DNA of 64,000 nucleotides from Eupeodes corollae (GCF_945859685.1 NC_079148.1:32065946-32129945), one strand, 5' to 3'. Positions 1 through 13,533 are shown, counted from the first letter of the stretch. Program-made: numbers and translations. Notes: generated from the letters alone by a model not told the origin.

Positions 1-2100
1 TTTCAGCATCCTCTGTATTATGGTGAAAACCGCATCTTGTTTGAGGAAAAAAAATTAATCGAAAGATAATTTGTGATAGGCTGGGTCGAGATTCTGTAAT
101 TTTAGTTTTTGACTAATTTTTCCGAAACGAGAGCTTGCAGAATTGTTTGGTTTGAAGTTGGGGCTAGAGCATTTAAATGCCTTTTTTCGGCAAAGCGTTA
201 AAGCCCTTTGTCAAACTGTGGATTCATAACCCAAAAAGAACTAGTAGATCAAAATCCAGTATGCTTAACATTTGGAGCTATGACTTAGCCTTGCGATCAC
301 TGTTGAACTGTTGAAGAAAGTCTTTTATAATATGATGGATTTTCCAGACATTCTTCCTGCTCTGCAGCCTTCATTAGTTCCACCTTTGGCTTACCACTAA
401 ACTTAGGAAAGAAGGTTGTCTACAATGCATGTATGTATGTGCGACATATTGAAGAAACACAATGGTTTAGTTTCCAAATAAATTTGTAATGAAAAAGAAC
501 TATACAAATGTCAAAACGTAGCGTCGTGTCATCGTGATTAAAGTTGATTAAGCTTTGGTGGCTTCATTTTGTTGCAATAATTTCTTTTTGCAGTGCATAA
601 TATTCTACTTTTGACAGTTAGGTCAGCAATTGCGGCCAGCTGCTAATTATGTGCCACCATTAAAATGTGGGAATTAAAAATGTTTAAAACCAACATTTAA
701 GACCCCAGTCCCGCCAAACCGCGTTCTGTTTAACAAAAAGAAAAAAAAACTAACAAACTTATACTCATTCTTCACGAAACACTTTAATTCTTCTCAAAAA
801 TTCCTTACTTGTGCTACTTAAAAAGGACAATGAATTTTTCGGTTTCTATTAATGAATTTTTTTTTGACGCAGTAAGTTAAAAAAGCAAGAAACAAAGAGA
901 ACTTCGTTAACTGACCGCATTCTGTTTGACGCATCAGAATGCAGAGGGCAGCGGTGCATTGTCTTTAAATTTCTCGTCAATAAAACATTCCTAATTTTAG
1001 GTTTATCTTTAAAATAAATGGTGCCTCATTTGACATTTCTTAAAACTACTCTCATTTAAACTCCAAACAATCCTATAGCCTGACTGAATTTTTAATTCGT
1101 GTTGAAAAGCTGCTTTTGACTTTCACTTCATTAATTCAAGACAAGTCAATTTGATGTTCATATTTTATTAAGTGTAAAAATCAACTGGTCTAACATTTAT
1201 ACACTTCCTCGTCCTCTTCACTGCTGAAAGCTGAACATATTCGAATCGATGGAAACATATGTCCAACTCTGTACACCACTGTTCACCGCTCAAACCACAA
1301 TCCGAAATTCAATCACATTCTTCCTCTCGAAGCGCCATTTTTTTCTGTTGTCGTCCGTTGCCGTCATCGTCGCTATAGCGCTTATTTTTGCGCTATCAGC
1401 GAAAAAGTTTCTAAATGTAAAACAGACAAGGAAAGAGTAAAAAAAGGAACAAGTACCTCTATCTAACAGAAAGAGATAACGGCAAACTGTTTCTCTATAC
1501 AATGACTATTCATAGAATAGCATGCTTATAAATGTTTGGAGCGTTACCGTTACCTACCAACTACGAGTGGAGATATCTCTATATGCCAACGAACCTGCCT
1601 TTTTTTTATAAGGTACAACAAAACATTGAAAGTGTCGGCGGCCGGCTTTTTACCGGATGAAGCACATGTTGCGGCAAATGCTCAGACAAAAACCTCACTT
1701 TCGTCCTTTTCCGCTAACCGGATGGCCGAAGTTTAAATGGTTTTCCTCTGCAGCGATGCCCGAGTCCATTCATGAATGAAAATGAACGAAAGAACGCGGT
1801 AGATTGTTGGTGAGTTAATGCATGCATCGCAGGCAAAACGGAAACAAACCTAATAATGGTCCACTTCAAAGCCGTTTTTAACTATTACACTATATTTGAC
1901 GTGTTGTGTATTTTTTACACACTGGCATCGGTATTTCACACGGTATACAACAGCGGACTTTGTTCAAAAACTAAACTTGAGGCCACAACTTTTTGAAATA
2001 GAGAATAGTCACAAAAATCTGAAAAATGACAACTAATTGTTTAACTTATAAAAAGCGCTCGTTCAACCCGAAATTTTTGAACGTCATAAAGTTTTGTTAT
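1..2100. other. AT-rich non-coding stretch, nothing recognised
   Basis: No open frame here has convincing protein features. The short frames at 1249-1440 and 1536-1736 lack splice-consistent extensions and recognisable domains. No repeat family found elsewhere in the window was recognised in it. Confidence 0.5.
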
Positions 2101-2210
2101 TTCATCCCTGACAACATGGCTCGCACACAGGAATGGTTGAGAGTTGTAAGTCACTAGGCCCTAACTCTCAACGGACTCTTGCGCACCCAATTTACTTATT
2201 TTTAAGTTCT
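2101..2210 (+). repeat. SINE 3' fragment
   Basis: The stretch contains the tract GAATGGTTGAGAGTTGTAAG followed by TCACTAGGCCC and a T-rich tail. The same order occurs at the 3' end of the fuller SINE copy at 30,747-31,025. The tRNA-like head is absent, so this is a 5'-truncated copy on the plus strand. Confidence 0.7.
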
Positions 2211-3237
2211 TATCTCATAAAACTGTACATGTATACTCAAAAGTTACTGGACATATTTTGACATTTTTTTGTACTTTTACTTTTAGTGGTGCCTACCTCC
2301 AATACTCTTCGTTCATGGAATCTCAGTTTGCGTATGTAATAAGAATTAACTAAACGAACAGAGCTTATATAAACAAATTATTAGAAATAGGGAGCATCTT
2401 TTCGGCCATTTGTGAATGTAATACGTCAAACAACTGACTTTGTAGTAATGTCAGTATCATTTTTATTGTAGTTTTTTTTTTGACACTTCGCTCTCCCTAT
2501 ATTTTTTAAGCATTAAAGCTATTCATTTTTGTTTTAAGAAAAATAAAGTTCTCTTAATTGGCAAATCTTGAGAAACTAAGGCTATGTTTACATGTTAATG
2601 GTACGAAATGGCTGGCTACTAGTGCCTCTAGCGGAAAATCGGGGTAAATCTAATAAGCCAGTCAAATTGGCTGATCGAGTTATATACCTGAATTGAGATA
2701 TCTGTCAAATAATATAAACAACTTTCATCTGTTCAAAAAACGTTGATACACATTTGGATTTCGAGGTCCAACATTCATGTAAAACAAAATTTTCAATGGA
2801 TATTTTAAATAAATTACTGGATTTTTAACAAAATTTTCGGGTTTGTTCAAATTCAATCACATGTTGAAACAGCTGTTCTGTCAGATACACACATATGTAT
2901 GTATACCAAAAATTCTTGGATACCTTTGGATTACTTTTTTGACATCTCATCTGTTTTGGATCAGCGGTCTTACACGTAAAACACTAACCAAAAGAGATCC
3001 GGTTACCTTTTTTTTGCGTGAGATTGAACGTAGCAAAGCGTCAGACACAAACTATCATTTATGACTTAAATGTGACATTTTCCAAAAGCACATAGTAAAA
3101 TAAAATTTAAGATTTCAACAAGGAGGTAAGCGAAACTTTTCAAACATTTTCGAAGTAATTCTTTGTGGTCGTTACTGCGGAAATGATGATTTGCTTCATA
3201 GTGGCAATTGATCTGGTTGCATTAACACCCTTATTGG
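2211..3237. other. Non-coding, nothing recognised
   Basis: AT-rich sequence without a credible open frame. The frame at 2843-3064 has no features of a real protein and no flanking splice logic. Confidence 0.5.
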
Positions 3238-3562
3238 GGTTCAATTATAGCTATCATTGGTTTTCATAATTGCAACCAATCATGGGAATTCTTTTGACAG
3301 GTTGGTTATAGCTATCAACCGAAATTTCTGTCATTGAAACAGAATGTCCTGATTATAATCACGCATTTCGTGATTGGAATAAGAAATTTGAGGTTTAAAT
3401 TGACTATTGGAAGTAAAACTGAACTGAAATGAACAGCTTCCAGTGGAACGATAATGTTTCGAATGAGAAATCGCAAATCAGCTGTTCATTGAATACGATC
3501 CCTTTCAAATCTCGAAGCAACATTTTCAAGTATAAAAACCGATGATAGCTGTAACTGGCCCG
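3238..3562. mobile_element. MITE family B, copy 1 (diverged)
   Basis: The left end reads TTATAGCTATCATTGG and the right end carries its inverted counterpart, CCGATGATAGCTGTAACTGG. These are the terminal inverted repeats of the family best seen at 49,029-49,294. There is no coding capacity. The interior is diverged from the other copies and no clear target duplication is visible. Confidence 0.6.
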
Positions 3563-6221
3563 ATATAAACTAAACTAGTTGAAGAAGTCCTTCCCTGTTA
3601 GAAACAGAAAAAGTTCTCCATGGAATTATTGAATGTGGATCCTTTTATTTAGTCTTGCTGAAAAGATTTAAAAGATAAGGTTTAAGAGCTTCTCATATCT
3701 ATGTATATGGCTTGAGCTTCAAAGTAATTTTTTGTCATTTAGAAAGGTTCAAGGGTTCTGTTTTACCTATTCTATAACTGCAGGGTATGGGAACCGGGTT
3801 TGATTTATTAAAAAATAATTTTACTTTTTCAGCGGGCAATAGTCGTTGGTTGTTATTGATTTAAAAAGCAACATGCTGTTACTATGAATTAAGTTTATCC
3901 TGTCATCCGTATGATGATGGGTGACTCATTAAATTCATAAACTGACCTAGCTACCTACATTATATATAATCCACCAACAACATTAATGATGATGAGGATG
4001 AGGAGGAGAAGAAGAATTGGAATATGACCATGAACAAGGACCAAGCCAAGAAAAGTACTTTGTACAACACATAGATCATCAAACATAATAATTTTAAGGA
4101 GTAATTTTTTCCATATGACGTTTTGTGGTTACTTTGGTTTCAGACGAAATAGCGTGAAGCCATCAGGACGAGCGAGCTAGCATTGGCCAAAGTTTGGGTG
4201 CGGAAAAGTTTTCTCGTTGCATGAACAAAAATTTTTCCTTCTCCCAGCCTTGTGCGGTTATTTAGCAGGACGAACTTTCTTCTTATTTGTTGTTGTTGTT
4301 TTTTGTATTTTTATTTTGTTTTGTAGCTTTATTATTTTGCGTGTTTGGATGAAAAGTGAAAATGTGAAATGTGGTCGGGAAGTTGGTCTATTCTGTGAGA
4401 TCTGGGATCTATGGATGTATACCTAAGTATAGCAACGACAATTTAACCGGATGTACAGCATAAGGATAATGAATTCTTGTCTCTTTTTTTGTGTTGGTTC
4501 TTTCATAAACAATTTTAGAATCCTTAAGTTAATGGGGGTTATACTTATAATAATGATATTATGGCGGAGTTATTAAATGTTTTCATTTGACCGACAGGGC
4601 GGAAAATGATACGTTTTTTGTTTTTCTATATTTATACTTTTTGTTTTTGATTTGTTTTAACTTTTGTTAATAATTATTTGTTGAGGATTAGGGATTCAAG
4701 AGATTTTTTACTAAATTTAATGATATGAGAGTTTCCGATTGCTTATTGTCAAGAAGTTAGAAAATGAAATTCTGTTTGTCATTTATTTCAATTATTTCTC
4801 ACAAGACAACTGTTTTTATTACAATGCAAATATAAATTCCATTTAGTCATTCGTGTAGACAGGGTATTAAACTCTGCTGAACGATGTGGTGACATTTGAA
4901 ATTAAAAGTGGTGTGTAGATATTTAAACATGGTTTATTAAGTTGTTTTTTTTTCTATCGTGTATGTCCTTCTAAAATCTTCATGATAGATACATTTTGGA
5001 CAGTCGGTAATGAGATTTTTTCTGTGCGGTATTTTTCTATTCAGTATGTATTTACATAAGCACTTATTAGGGGTAAATAATTTATACAATTATGAATGGG
5101 AGTGAAAAATTATGAGATGTCAAAATCAGCCTTCCTAAGTATCCAAGTTAACATTGTCCAAGATATATTGATGCGAGTTATAAAGCTTTGAGCTTGTTTC
5201 AACTCGATGTAAGAACTTTTTAAACTTTTTAGGCCTGGAGCATATTTAAAAGCATTGAAAATTTTGACAGTTGACAATTTGCTATTTAAAAACACAAAAC
5301 TTATTGTTACAATCTTTTCCATAAACTATTTGACAATTTTGTAAAATTTCATGAAAATACACTGAAATGTAATTTTTTCGTTTGATAACCAAATTGTAAT
5401 GTAACATGGCAATGAAGTATTTTCCACAGAAATTTTACGACAAATGAAATGAACAATAAATTGAAATTTACATACATACATGGAGACCTAAATCATATAA
5501 ATTGTAAATATCCTAATACCGAATTTTAAACAAAGAATAAATAATAACTTCGTATTGTTAAATATTATCTCTAAGGTGATTCCAGTCTTTGCTTAAATCC
5601 ATTGCCGTGAGACCTTTTGCTTGTTCTGCGATATCCTACCATTTATTAACCTTTATATCTCTAAACTGTTTGCGTATAAAATATCTTTGTTTTCTTAAAG
5701 CAACTTTAGTACCCTTATTTTGAGAATATTATTCAATGTAAGGCCCTCGATTTGTATTATGTTTTATGCACTTCACTTTTTAATAAAAATTAAACACGAT
5801 TTCGCAAACTCTAACATTTTAAAATTGAAAGAGTGCCAGCGTTCTGTTTCTTCAAACACCGTACAAAATTGGATGAAAAAAACAAAATGTTTCGCAAAAT
5901 ATTTCATCGTTTTTCGATACCACATTTCAAGATTATATACATTAAAATTCTCACGAACAATTCGTTGGTATATGAAAATAACAAAAATGTCATGACAAAT
6001 TTGACTTTGTAATTTTCTGACAAATTCGTCATCTGTCAATATTTTAAAAAATACAGAATTGTCAGACAAGTATGACAAAATTTAAGGATTGACACCTGTC
6101 CAATTGTATGATATTTGGCCTTGGTCAGAAAGCGCCGCTGACCACCGCATTCTGATACGTCCAACAACGGCCAACTTTTAAGGTTCTATCAACCTAATTA
6201 TAAAATTAAAGGCAATTCTCT
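3563..6221. other. Non-coding, nothing recognised except a purine-rich simple repeat
   Basis: No supportable gene. A GATGATGAGGATGAGGAGGA-type simple repeat lies at about 3984-4015. The frames at 5720-5995 and 5773-6078 overlap on opposite strands and show no domain, so they are treated as chance. Confidence 0.45.
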
Positions 6222-7666
6222 TTAACTTCCCATAGGAAATTATTGTAATGGGTCCGATTTGTCAAATTGAAAATCTTGACATTTCTCGACGTTTGAAGGT
6301 CCCTACAGTCGAAATAAAAGATTTTTAGAAAGATGTCTGTGCGTGCGTGTGTACGTACGTTTGTACGTCAGTACGTCCGTACGTCCGTACGTTCGCTACG
6401 TTTTTTTCGTCGCAATAGCTCAAGAACCAGAAGAGATATCGACTTCAAATAAATTTTGTTATACAGATAATAAGGCAGAAAGATGCAGAAAGGGCTCTCA
6501 AGAAAATTGCGTGGGTGGTTTTTTTACCATAGCAGTTTAAAAAAAAGGTGAAAATTTTGGTTAACCCTAAATATCTAACGAACCAAAAACGCTAGAGACT
6601 TGAATTAAATTTTATAAAATATATTGTAACGTGATACCAAACAGGTATATTTTTTGAAAAAAATCAATATAACGGTTTTTTTTTATAAATCAATAAAACT
6701 GAAAAAAAAAAATTTGTCACCTCCAAAATTTTACGACTGAAATATGATTTCATCTCTAAAACAATTTTGTGCAATGAAGAATAATGTTTTTGACATCTGA
6801 TAAAGTTTTGAGAAAAATCGAATTGACAGTTTTTTTACAAAAAATAAAAACCTAAAAAAAGATGTATAAAAGTTGGTAAAAATTGATTTTCTACTCAAAT
6901 ATCTTTTCAAAACTTTGAGATATTGGCTTTAATTTACTTTTATCTTTCAAAACATCTTGTTTTCAACATTCAGTTAAAGTTTGAAAAAAATCGATGTGAC
7001 AGTTTTTTTACAAAAAATTAAAAACCGAAAAAAAAATTAACAAAAGTTCGTAAAAAATGATTTTCGACTCAAATATCTTTTCAAAACTTTGAGATAATAG
7101 GTTCTAGCTAATTTCTTCTTATAAGAAATATTGTTTTCAACATTAAGACAAATTTTAAGAAAAATCGAATTGAAAGTTTTTTTACAAAAAATAAAAACCT
7201 GAAAAAAATGTATAAAAGTTGGTAAAAATTGATTTTCGACTCAAATATCTCTTCAAAAATTTTAAATATTTGCTTCAAACTAAATTTATCTTATAAGAAA
7301 TATTGTTTTCAACATTTGGTAAAATTTTTAAAAAATTCGAATTGACAGTTTTTTTTCCAAAAATAAAACTCTAAAAAAAACAATACTAAAACTTGGTAAA
7401 AATTTACTTTCGACTCAAATAGCTTTTCAAAAATTAAAAATATTGGCTTCAAACTTATTTTATTTCAGAGAAAATATTGTTTTCAATATTCAGTAATTTT
7501 TATATAATAATCCAACAGTCCGTTTTTTTCATAAAAAATAAAATCTACAAAAAAATAGTGCAGAATTTGGTAAAATTACATATATGTAGACAAACTTTTA
7601 AGCAAGACAAATCGACAGACGGGATGGGAAGTTATCAGTGTGGGTCGCATCCCAGCCTCTTTTTTT
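6222..7666. repeat. Interspersed repeat family A, copy 1, with ~172-bp internal tandem units
   Basis: It begins TTAACTTCCCATAGG and ends in ATGGGAAGTTATCAGTGTGG followed by GTCGCATCCCAGCC. The same ends occur at 53,151-54,372 (same orientation) and inverted at 12,521-13,533. An ACGTACG-rich tract lies near 6340-6400. Inside, the phrase GACAGTTTTTTT or a close variant recurs at about 6825, 6998, 7172, 7344 and 7514, a period of 170-174 bp. The termini can form short inverted repeats (AACTTCCCAT and ATGGGAAGTT). It has no coding capacity. The class is not certain; a non-autonomous DNA element is most likely. Confidence 0.75.
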
Positions 7667-8214
7667 AATTTCATATTGGAAGAACCAAGATGGAAAATAA
7701 ATTATCTGAAGATAAGAAAGAGAAAGAACATGTGTTTAAATTGTAAGGCGATCGCCTATTAGTTGTGTATTAGCAAAACTTGCCATATAGTTCCTATATG
7801 TCGCAAGTAAAAATATTGCCTACAATTTTATTTTGTTCCATAAAGAAAAACTTTGAAAAATTCCGCCAGATTGAATAACAATCAAGCCGTTCAAATGTCT
7901 ATCTGAAAAAATTCCATTTCTTATTTGATGTGGTCAAACTTGACGTTTTTCAAATTTCACAATCTGGTCCATCAACAACAAAAGGCAACTATTTAGAAGA
8001 TAGATTCTTAAAAATCAATATTGAGAAATGAACTTTCTCAAGCATTTATACAAATAGACAATTTTCTATAGAGGAACATATTATACCTATCATTGAAATC
8101 TATCTTGAAAATTTGTATATGGATATTTTAGTCTTGAAAAAATACTAAACAAATTAAATTTTAAATACTTAAAGACTTTATTTGAAGATAAAAAGTATAA
8201 TTATACACGATTAG

Positions 8215-8440
8215 TATTTAAAAATGCATTTTTCTATCATATTATTCTTACCGAAATTCATTTTCGTGAACAGCTGATTCTCTTTTGTCAAACAAATAAT
8301 TGAATCGTTTCACTGATTTGTGTTTCAATTTTACACTTTTCCAATGACAGATTATTTAACAGCAAAAATTGTCCGATGGATTCCATCATTGCATTTTTTT
8401 TAAAGAAATGTTCAATGGTCCTGTAAAAAAAAAATCCAAT
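8215..8440. repeat. MITE family B internal fragment
   Basis: The stretch around GAAATTCATTTTCGTGAACAG and CACTGATTTGTGTTTCAATT matches the interior of the long family B copy at about 13,920-14,050. Neither end of the family is present, so it is a fragment beside copy 2. Confidence 0.55.
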
Positions 8441-8460
8441 GGTTGGTTTCTGTGAATTAG

Positions 8461-8833
8461 GCGCCAGTTATAGCTATCATTGGTTTTCATCATTGAAAAC
8501 AAACATTGGAATTTTTTGACAGGTCGTTTATAGCAATCATTAAAAAATGTCTTTCATTAAAAACAATTTCCGGATTGAAATCCACCGAAAAAATTTTATT
8601 GACAGAAATATGTCATTGGAATTGTGTGGAATTGTAATAAAAATCAGTAGAACGATTCGTTTCACTTTTAAACAAAAAAATGTGCAATTACGCTTTTTTT
8701 CTCAAAAAAAATTCTTTTTGTGATTTCCGATCGATCAATATATAATTTTCATTTCTAATTGAAGGGAAGCACCGTCAAATATCAATTCAAAAAATTGTCC
8801 AGATCAATTCCAATGATAGCTATAAATGGCTCC
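8461..8833. mobile_element. MITE family B, copy 2
   Basis: It starts GCGCCAGTTATAGCTATCAT and ends with the inverted form AATGATAGCTATAAATGGC. Read in reverse complement, the interior follows the copy at 49,029-49,294 closely, including the segment around GATATTTGACGGTGCTTCCC. It lies in the opposite orientation to that copy. It is non-coding and about 370 bp long. Confidence 0.75.
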
Positions 8834-11440
8834 TAAAGCCAATTATAGCAATAACTTGCCCCTAAACGTTTGTATATTCTTAATAAGAAGTTTGTATTAA
8901 GTTCTTCTTTCCTATAATCCTCAATATATTATAGCTAAACTGTCAGCTGTCAAAATGTCATTTTGTTTTAAATTACTGGAAAAATATAATATGCTCGCAT
9001 AATGTGTGCAACTTAAAACCATAACATTCCTTAATGCGTATGGTATTTTACATATTATGGTACCACAATCCTTTAGCTCAAACCTCAAGAATGTAGTCAT
9101 TGAACTTAATATTTTTGTTTTTGACCGCTCATTCTTCAATATCAACTTTGTAAAATTATGGTTAGACTGCGGCTTAACACAACAGAAAATGTATTAAAAA
9201 ATAAAATTAAACACTTATGAGACGAAACTTTCCCGCAATTTGGTTTCGTCATTTTCCTCTTCTGATGCCACCAATATATGAGTTGTAAATATGCTACATA
9301 TAAGATTTGCTACAGCCAGAATAAAACATACTTCCTCGTCCTTATTTTCATCACCCCTCCCCAGAATGATGACAAATCTTTTCGCTTAAATCCTGATGAA
9401 GTGCATTAAAGGAGTAGGTATAAACTTTCTGCGCACTCAACATACACGGACGAACTTTCTAACAACTATTCCTAACAACTACGCCATCCACTATAACGCC
9501 TCCGCGAAACAAGCGAATTCAATTACAACAGCAGCCGGTATGAGTTTACTGCAGAGTGTGTGTTGCTATACTTTCCTGCCACACCATAACTACAAACTTG
9601 CTTCAATCTTCAAGGACAACCAAACCAAGAGTCTGTTCGCATATACCAACGAAACGAAACAAAGTTTCGGTGGGTGATGCCTTGCCTATGTATTTTGTGG
9701 ATCCCTTAATTGGGTGATAATGAAAATTGATTGTTTTCATTAGCCATCAACCCCCCTGATTCCTCGCCTTTCCTCCTACTTCGAAAGATACGAATTTAAG
9801 CAAATAAACGAAAACCTATTGTCCTTGTGGCATTAAAGGATAATCCACTCATTTCAACCAAAAGTTTCATTTTTATACCTAACCTCTAGACATCCTCCAC
9901 GGATGCATGTAGTGTATGAACAAGTACACTCGGTGTGAAGTCACTGTTTGTGGGTGGAAATGGAAGGCAAGTAGACGTTGAGGAAGGGAGGGGATTTCGA
10001 AAACTAGATTCACACAGGATTTCTTTTGACATAAGGAAGAGGATGCAATGGGAAATATTGAGTTGACAAGCATAATCCAGCTCAAATTGAGTTCGAACGA
10101 TGAGAGAGAGATAGGTCTTTGGCAAAAAGGACATCGACGACACGATGACGATGACTACGACGATGAAAAGCGATGAAGACGATGAAAGTAGCGACAGCAT
10201 CAGCGACTAGGAGTGCAGAAATCAGATATACGTAGATAAGACATTTCAGAGCTCTACCAATATATGTATGTATGCCTGCGTCGTCGTCGTCGGTGTGATG
10301 TCCAGCAGGAAAGTGTCCTGCAGACGACCCTAATCTCTGGCCCTTCCAAAACTAAATATTGGTATTACCAGATTAGGTCAATTCGTTGGGCTTTGCGGGA
10401 CATGAGCTCTCTTGAAGTCTTCCACAGAACATAACACTTCACACACCATGCTGGATGATGGGAATGAGGGGCCTGGCGTCGGGCGCCATTCAGCAGCCCC
10501 TTATACCCTTTCAAGTGTTAGTGTAATGCAATGAATTGGAAGATGAGAAAGTGGTGTGATCTCCCTGGGGACGGATTTTCCCTAAAGTGGTCTTGGGCTA
10601 AAGTATAAAGTGAGCGAGTTGTGTTGGTTCAGGAAACAACTAGTAGCTACTTTTGCTCTTCATATAGATATGTAAGTGGGGTTAACTTTATGTGAGTGTG
10701 TATAAGAATGGTGTCCTGAATTACATAGTTTTGTGGCAATTGAGCCAATTGAATGAGGTAAAAGTTGAAGGGTGATGTGTTGTCGAACAAGAATTGTGTG
10801 TGGCAATGGTAAAATCTATATGTATATGTAGTTGGTAGGTAAAAAGTTATCTCCTTCATCAGGATGGATTGAGGTTGTCGCCTTGGGACATCCGTTTGGT
10901 CGGTCGGTCGTTCGCTTGGTCTTTTGTTATGGAAGGTTACCATAACACAGTCACTACTTCTTGTTCATTGACGAGGTTAATTGGTGAACTTTCAGTTCGA
11001 TGAACTTATTTTTTTTAGCTACAAAGGTAAAGGGCAACTTACAGACAAATTGAAGTTGGTGTGTATTGTTTTGTAAACTTTTAAATTTGTATATGACCTC
11101 ATAAAGTGAATTAAGGTACCGAAATGCATTGAAGAGGATAGTCATGAGTAAGAAATATTATACCGAAATACGCAAATAAGCTTAGCTTTAAATTAAGGTA
11201 TGGAGTTCCATGTATGCATTTTTAGGATACGTATAATACAAAATACTGGCCCAATAAAAGGAATAATTATAATTTTTGAAAGCTAAACCAAAATGTTAGC
11301 CCAAACAAAATTCGTAGAGGTTCACATCCACAAGGCGATTCTATATTTTTAACTCCTTATCAATATTTTAAAGAATGTTCCTACATTTTTTTGGACAATT
11401 GAATACTCTACAAAAAAGCTTGAGTTGAACATTTTCGTTA
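8834..11440. other. Gene-free stretch with simple repeats
   Basis: No gene can be supported. The region about 9300-10,640 looks less AT-rich than its surroundings and includes GAC/GAT trinucleotide tracts at 10,133-10,195 and a CGT run at 10,275-10,292. It could be regulatory sequence or an untranslated exon of a gene outside the window, but nothing proves this. The frame at 9396-9677 (93 codons) has no recognisable domain. Confidence 0.4.
10133..10195. repeat. GAC/GAT trinucleotide simple repeat
   Basis: Imperfect run of GACGATGAC-type triplets. The complementary frame gives low-complexity Ser/Val/Ile peptides, which explains the apparent open frame on the minus strand here. Confidence 0.7.
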
Positions 11441-11441
11441 T

Positions 11442-12400
11442 ATGAACCGTTCTTTGTATCCCCTCTCAAAAAAGGAAAAGGACAACTCCAATCCGAAAAA
11501 TCTCCGGTCGATAAGTCTTCTGCCAAGTATCAGTAAGGTATTCGAGAAGGTTATAAATAGAGCTCTGTCCAAATGGGCTGAGAACAAAAAAATAATTGCG
11601 AATAATCAGTTCGGCTTTAAGGCGGGACATGACACTATTCATGCTACGTCTAAGCTTGTTTCTGATATCCAGTGGAACAAATCTAAAAGGCAATGTACGG
11701 GTGCTTGTCTGGTTGACTTGGAGAAGGCCTTCGACACCGTATGGTTAGAGGGTCTGCATCTAAAGTTAAACAGACTCGGTATAAGTAAACCACTGTTGTA
11801 CAGGCTTTATGACATGCTTAATGGCATACAGTTTATTGTCAAAATTGGCAATGTAACATCTACCAAAATCTTTGATATTAAAAATGGTCTTCAACAGGGA
11901 GGGGTTAACTCGCCGATCTTATTCAGCATTAAGACTCAGGCAATAGCGTACGCCGACGCGACGACCTAATTGCGTACAGAACGGCCTCAAAAATTGAGGT
12001 TATCAACACACTTTTGCAGGGTGACTTCGACAAGATTCAGCAATATTGCGATGACTGGAAGTTGAAATCAACTTTCAGAAATGCGAAGCTATTCTGTTCA
12101 GGACTAGTGATCGTTGGACCAAATCGACAGGCACTGGCGAATAAAAGTGTAGTAAAGTACCTTGGCATCATATCAAAACGGCGCACTACAGCGCTAATTG
12201 GATCTCAGGCTTGGTTGCCTTCAGATCGCCATTTCTACCTACCTACCTTGGCATCTGGTTGAATCAATACTTGTATTTCGACAGACATATGAGTGCTGCT
12301 TTGGCCAGAACTAGGGGAGTCTTTGCCCTGACAAAACGGTTGTTTTTAGCAGCCGTCTTGACAGCAGAGTTAATGTGATTTGCTACATGGCCCTTAAAAT
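11442..12400 (+). pseudogene. Degenerate LINE reverse transcriptase (Jockey/LOA/R1-like)
   Basis: The first open segment (11,442-11,969) carries non-LTR reverse-transcriptase landmarks: NPKNLRSISLLPSISKVFEK, NNQFGFKAGHDTIHAT, ACLVDLEKAFDTVW and GLQQGGVNSPILFSI. A deletion then removes sequence before the catalytic block, which appears as AYAD followed by a frame break. Frame-shifted remnants continue as DLIAYRTASK, KIQQYCDDWKLK and YLGIWLNQYLYFDRHMS to about 12,400, typical of the region after the YADD box. The endonuclease, gag-like part and 3' end are missing. It abuts the inverted family A copy. Clade assignment is from general resemblance; the element is clearly inactive. Confidence 0.85.
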
Positions 12401-12520
12401 TAAAATAAAAATTGATGTTTTTTGACGAAATTGTTTATTATTATCATAACTTTATTAATTTTTGTATTATTTTCAAATCGATCAACTCTAAGCTTTTGAA
12501 GTCTGTATATTTTTCATAAA

Positions 12521-13533
12521 TGCGACCCACACTGATAACTTCCCATCCCATCTGTCAATTTGTCTTGCTTAAAAGTTTGTCTATATGTACTCGTATCAAT
12601 TTTTACAAAATTTGTGTACTATTTTTTGTAGATATTATTTTTTATGAAAAACGGACTGTTTGATTTTTATATAAAAATTACTGAATATTTCTGTGAAATA
12701 AAATAAGTTTGAAGCCAATATTTAAAATTTTTGAAAAGCTATTTGAGTCGAAAATCAATTTTTACCAACGTTAATAAATTTTTTTTTAAGTTTTTAGTTT
12801 TTGTAAAAAAAACTGCCAATTCGAATTTTCTCAAAATTTGTCCTAATGTTAAAAACAATATTTCTTATAAGATAAAATAAGTTTGAAGCCTAAATTTCAA
12901 GTTTTTGAAAAGATATTTGAATCGATATTCAATTTTTACCAACTTTGAGTAATGTTTTTTTAGTTTTTTTTTTTATAAAAAACCTATGAATTCGATTTTC
13001 ATGAAAATTTTATCAAATGTCAAAAACATTATTCTCCGTTGCACAAAATTTTTTTCGGGATGAAATCATATTTTAGTCGAAAAATTTTGGAAGTGACAAA
13101 TTTTTTTTTTGTTTTTTTGATTTATAAAAAAAAACCGTTAAATCGATTTTTTTCAAAAAATATATTTATTTGGTATCATATTACAATATATTATATAAAA
13201 TTTATGTTAAAACTCTAGCGTTTTTGGTTCGTAAGATATTTAGGGTTAGCCAAAATGTTCACCTTTTTTTCAAACTCTATGGTAAAAAAAACCACCCACG
13301 CAATTTTCTTGAGAGCCCTTTCTGCATCTTTAACAACATTTGTTTGAAATCGATATCTTTTCTGGTTCTTGAGCTATGGACGACGAAAAACACGTCGCGA
13401 ACATACGTACACACACACACGCAGACATCTTTCTAAAAATCTTATATTTCGACTATAGGGACCTTGAAACGTCGAGAAATGTCAAAATTTCCAATTTGAC
13501 AAATCATTACAATAACTTCCTATGGGAAGTTAA
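12521..13533 (-). repeat. Interspersed repeat family A, copy 2 (inverted)
   Basis: Reverse complement of the family at 6222-7666. It begins at TGCGACCCACACTGATAACT and ends in TATGGGAAGTTAA. It includes the block matching CAAGAACCAGAAGAGATATCG and about three of the ~172-bp internal units. The outermost CCCAGCCTC tail of copies 1 and 3 is missing. Confidence 0.75.

Noticed and set aside
5720..6078. Overlapping ~100-codon frames on opposite strands
   Set aside because: Typical of AT-rich DNA with few stops by chance; no domain in either.
6343..6540. Frame encoding repeated Val-Arg-Pro-Tyr residues
   Set aside because: Produced by the ACGTACG tract of repeat family A; the same happens at 53,266.
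9396..9677. 93-codon plus-strand frame in a less AT-rich stretch
   Set aside because: No domain, no signal peptide, no splice-consistent neighbours; could be chance. Kept only as a note.
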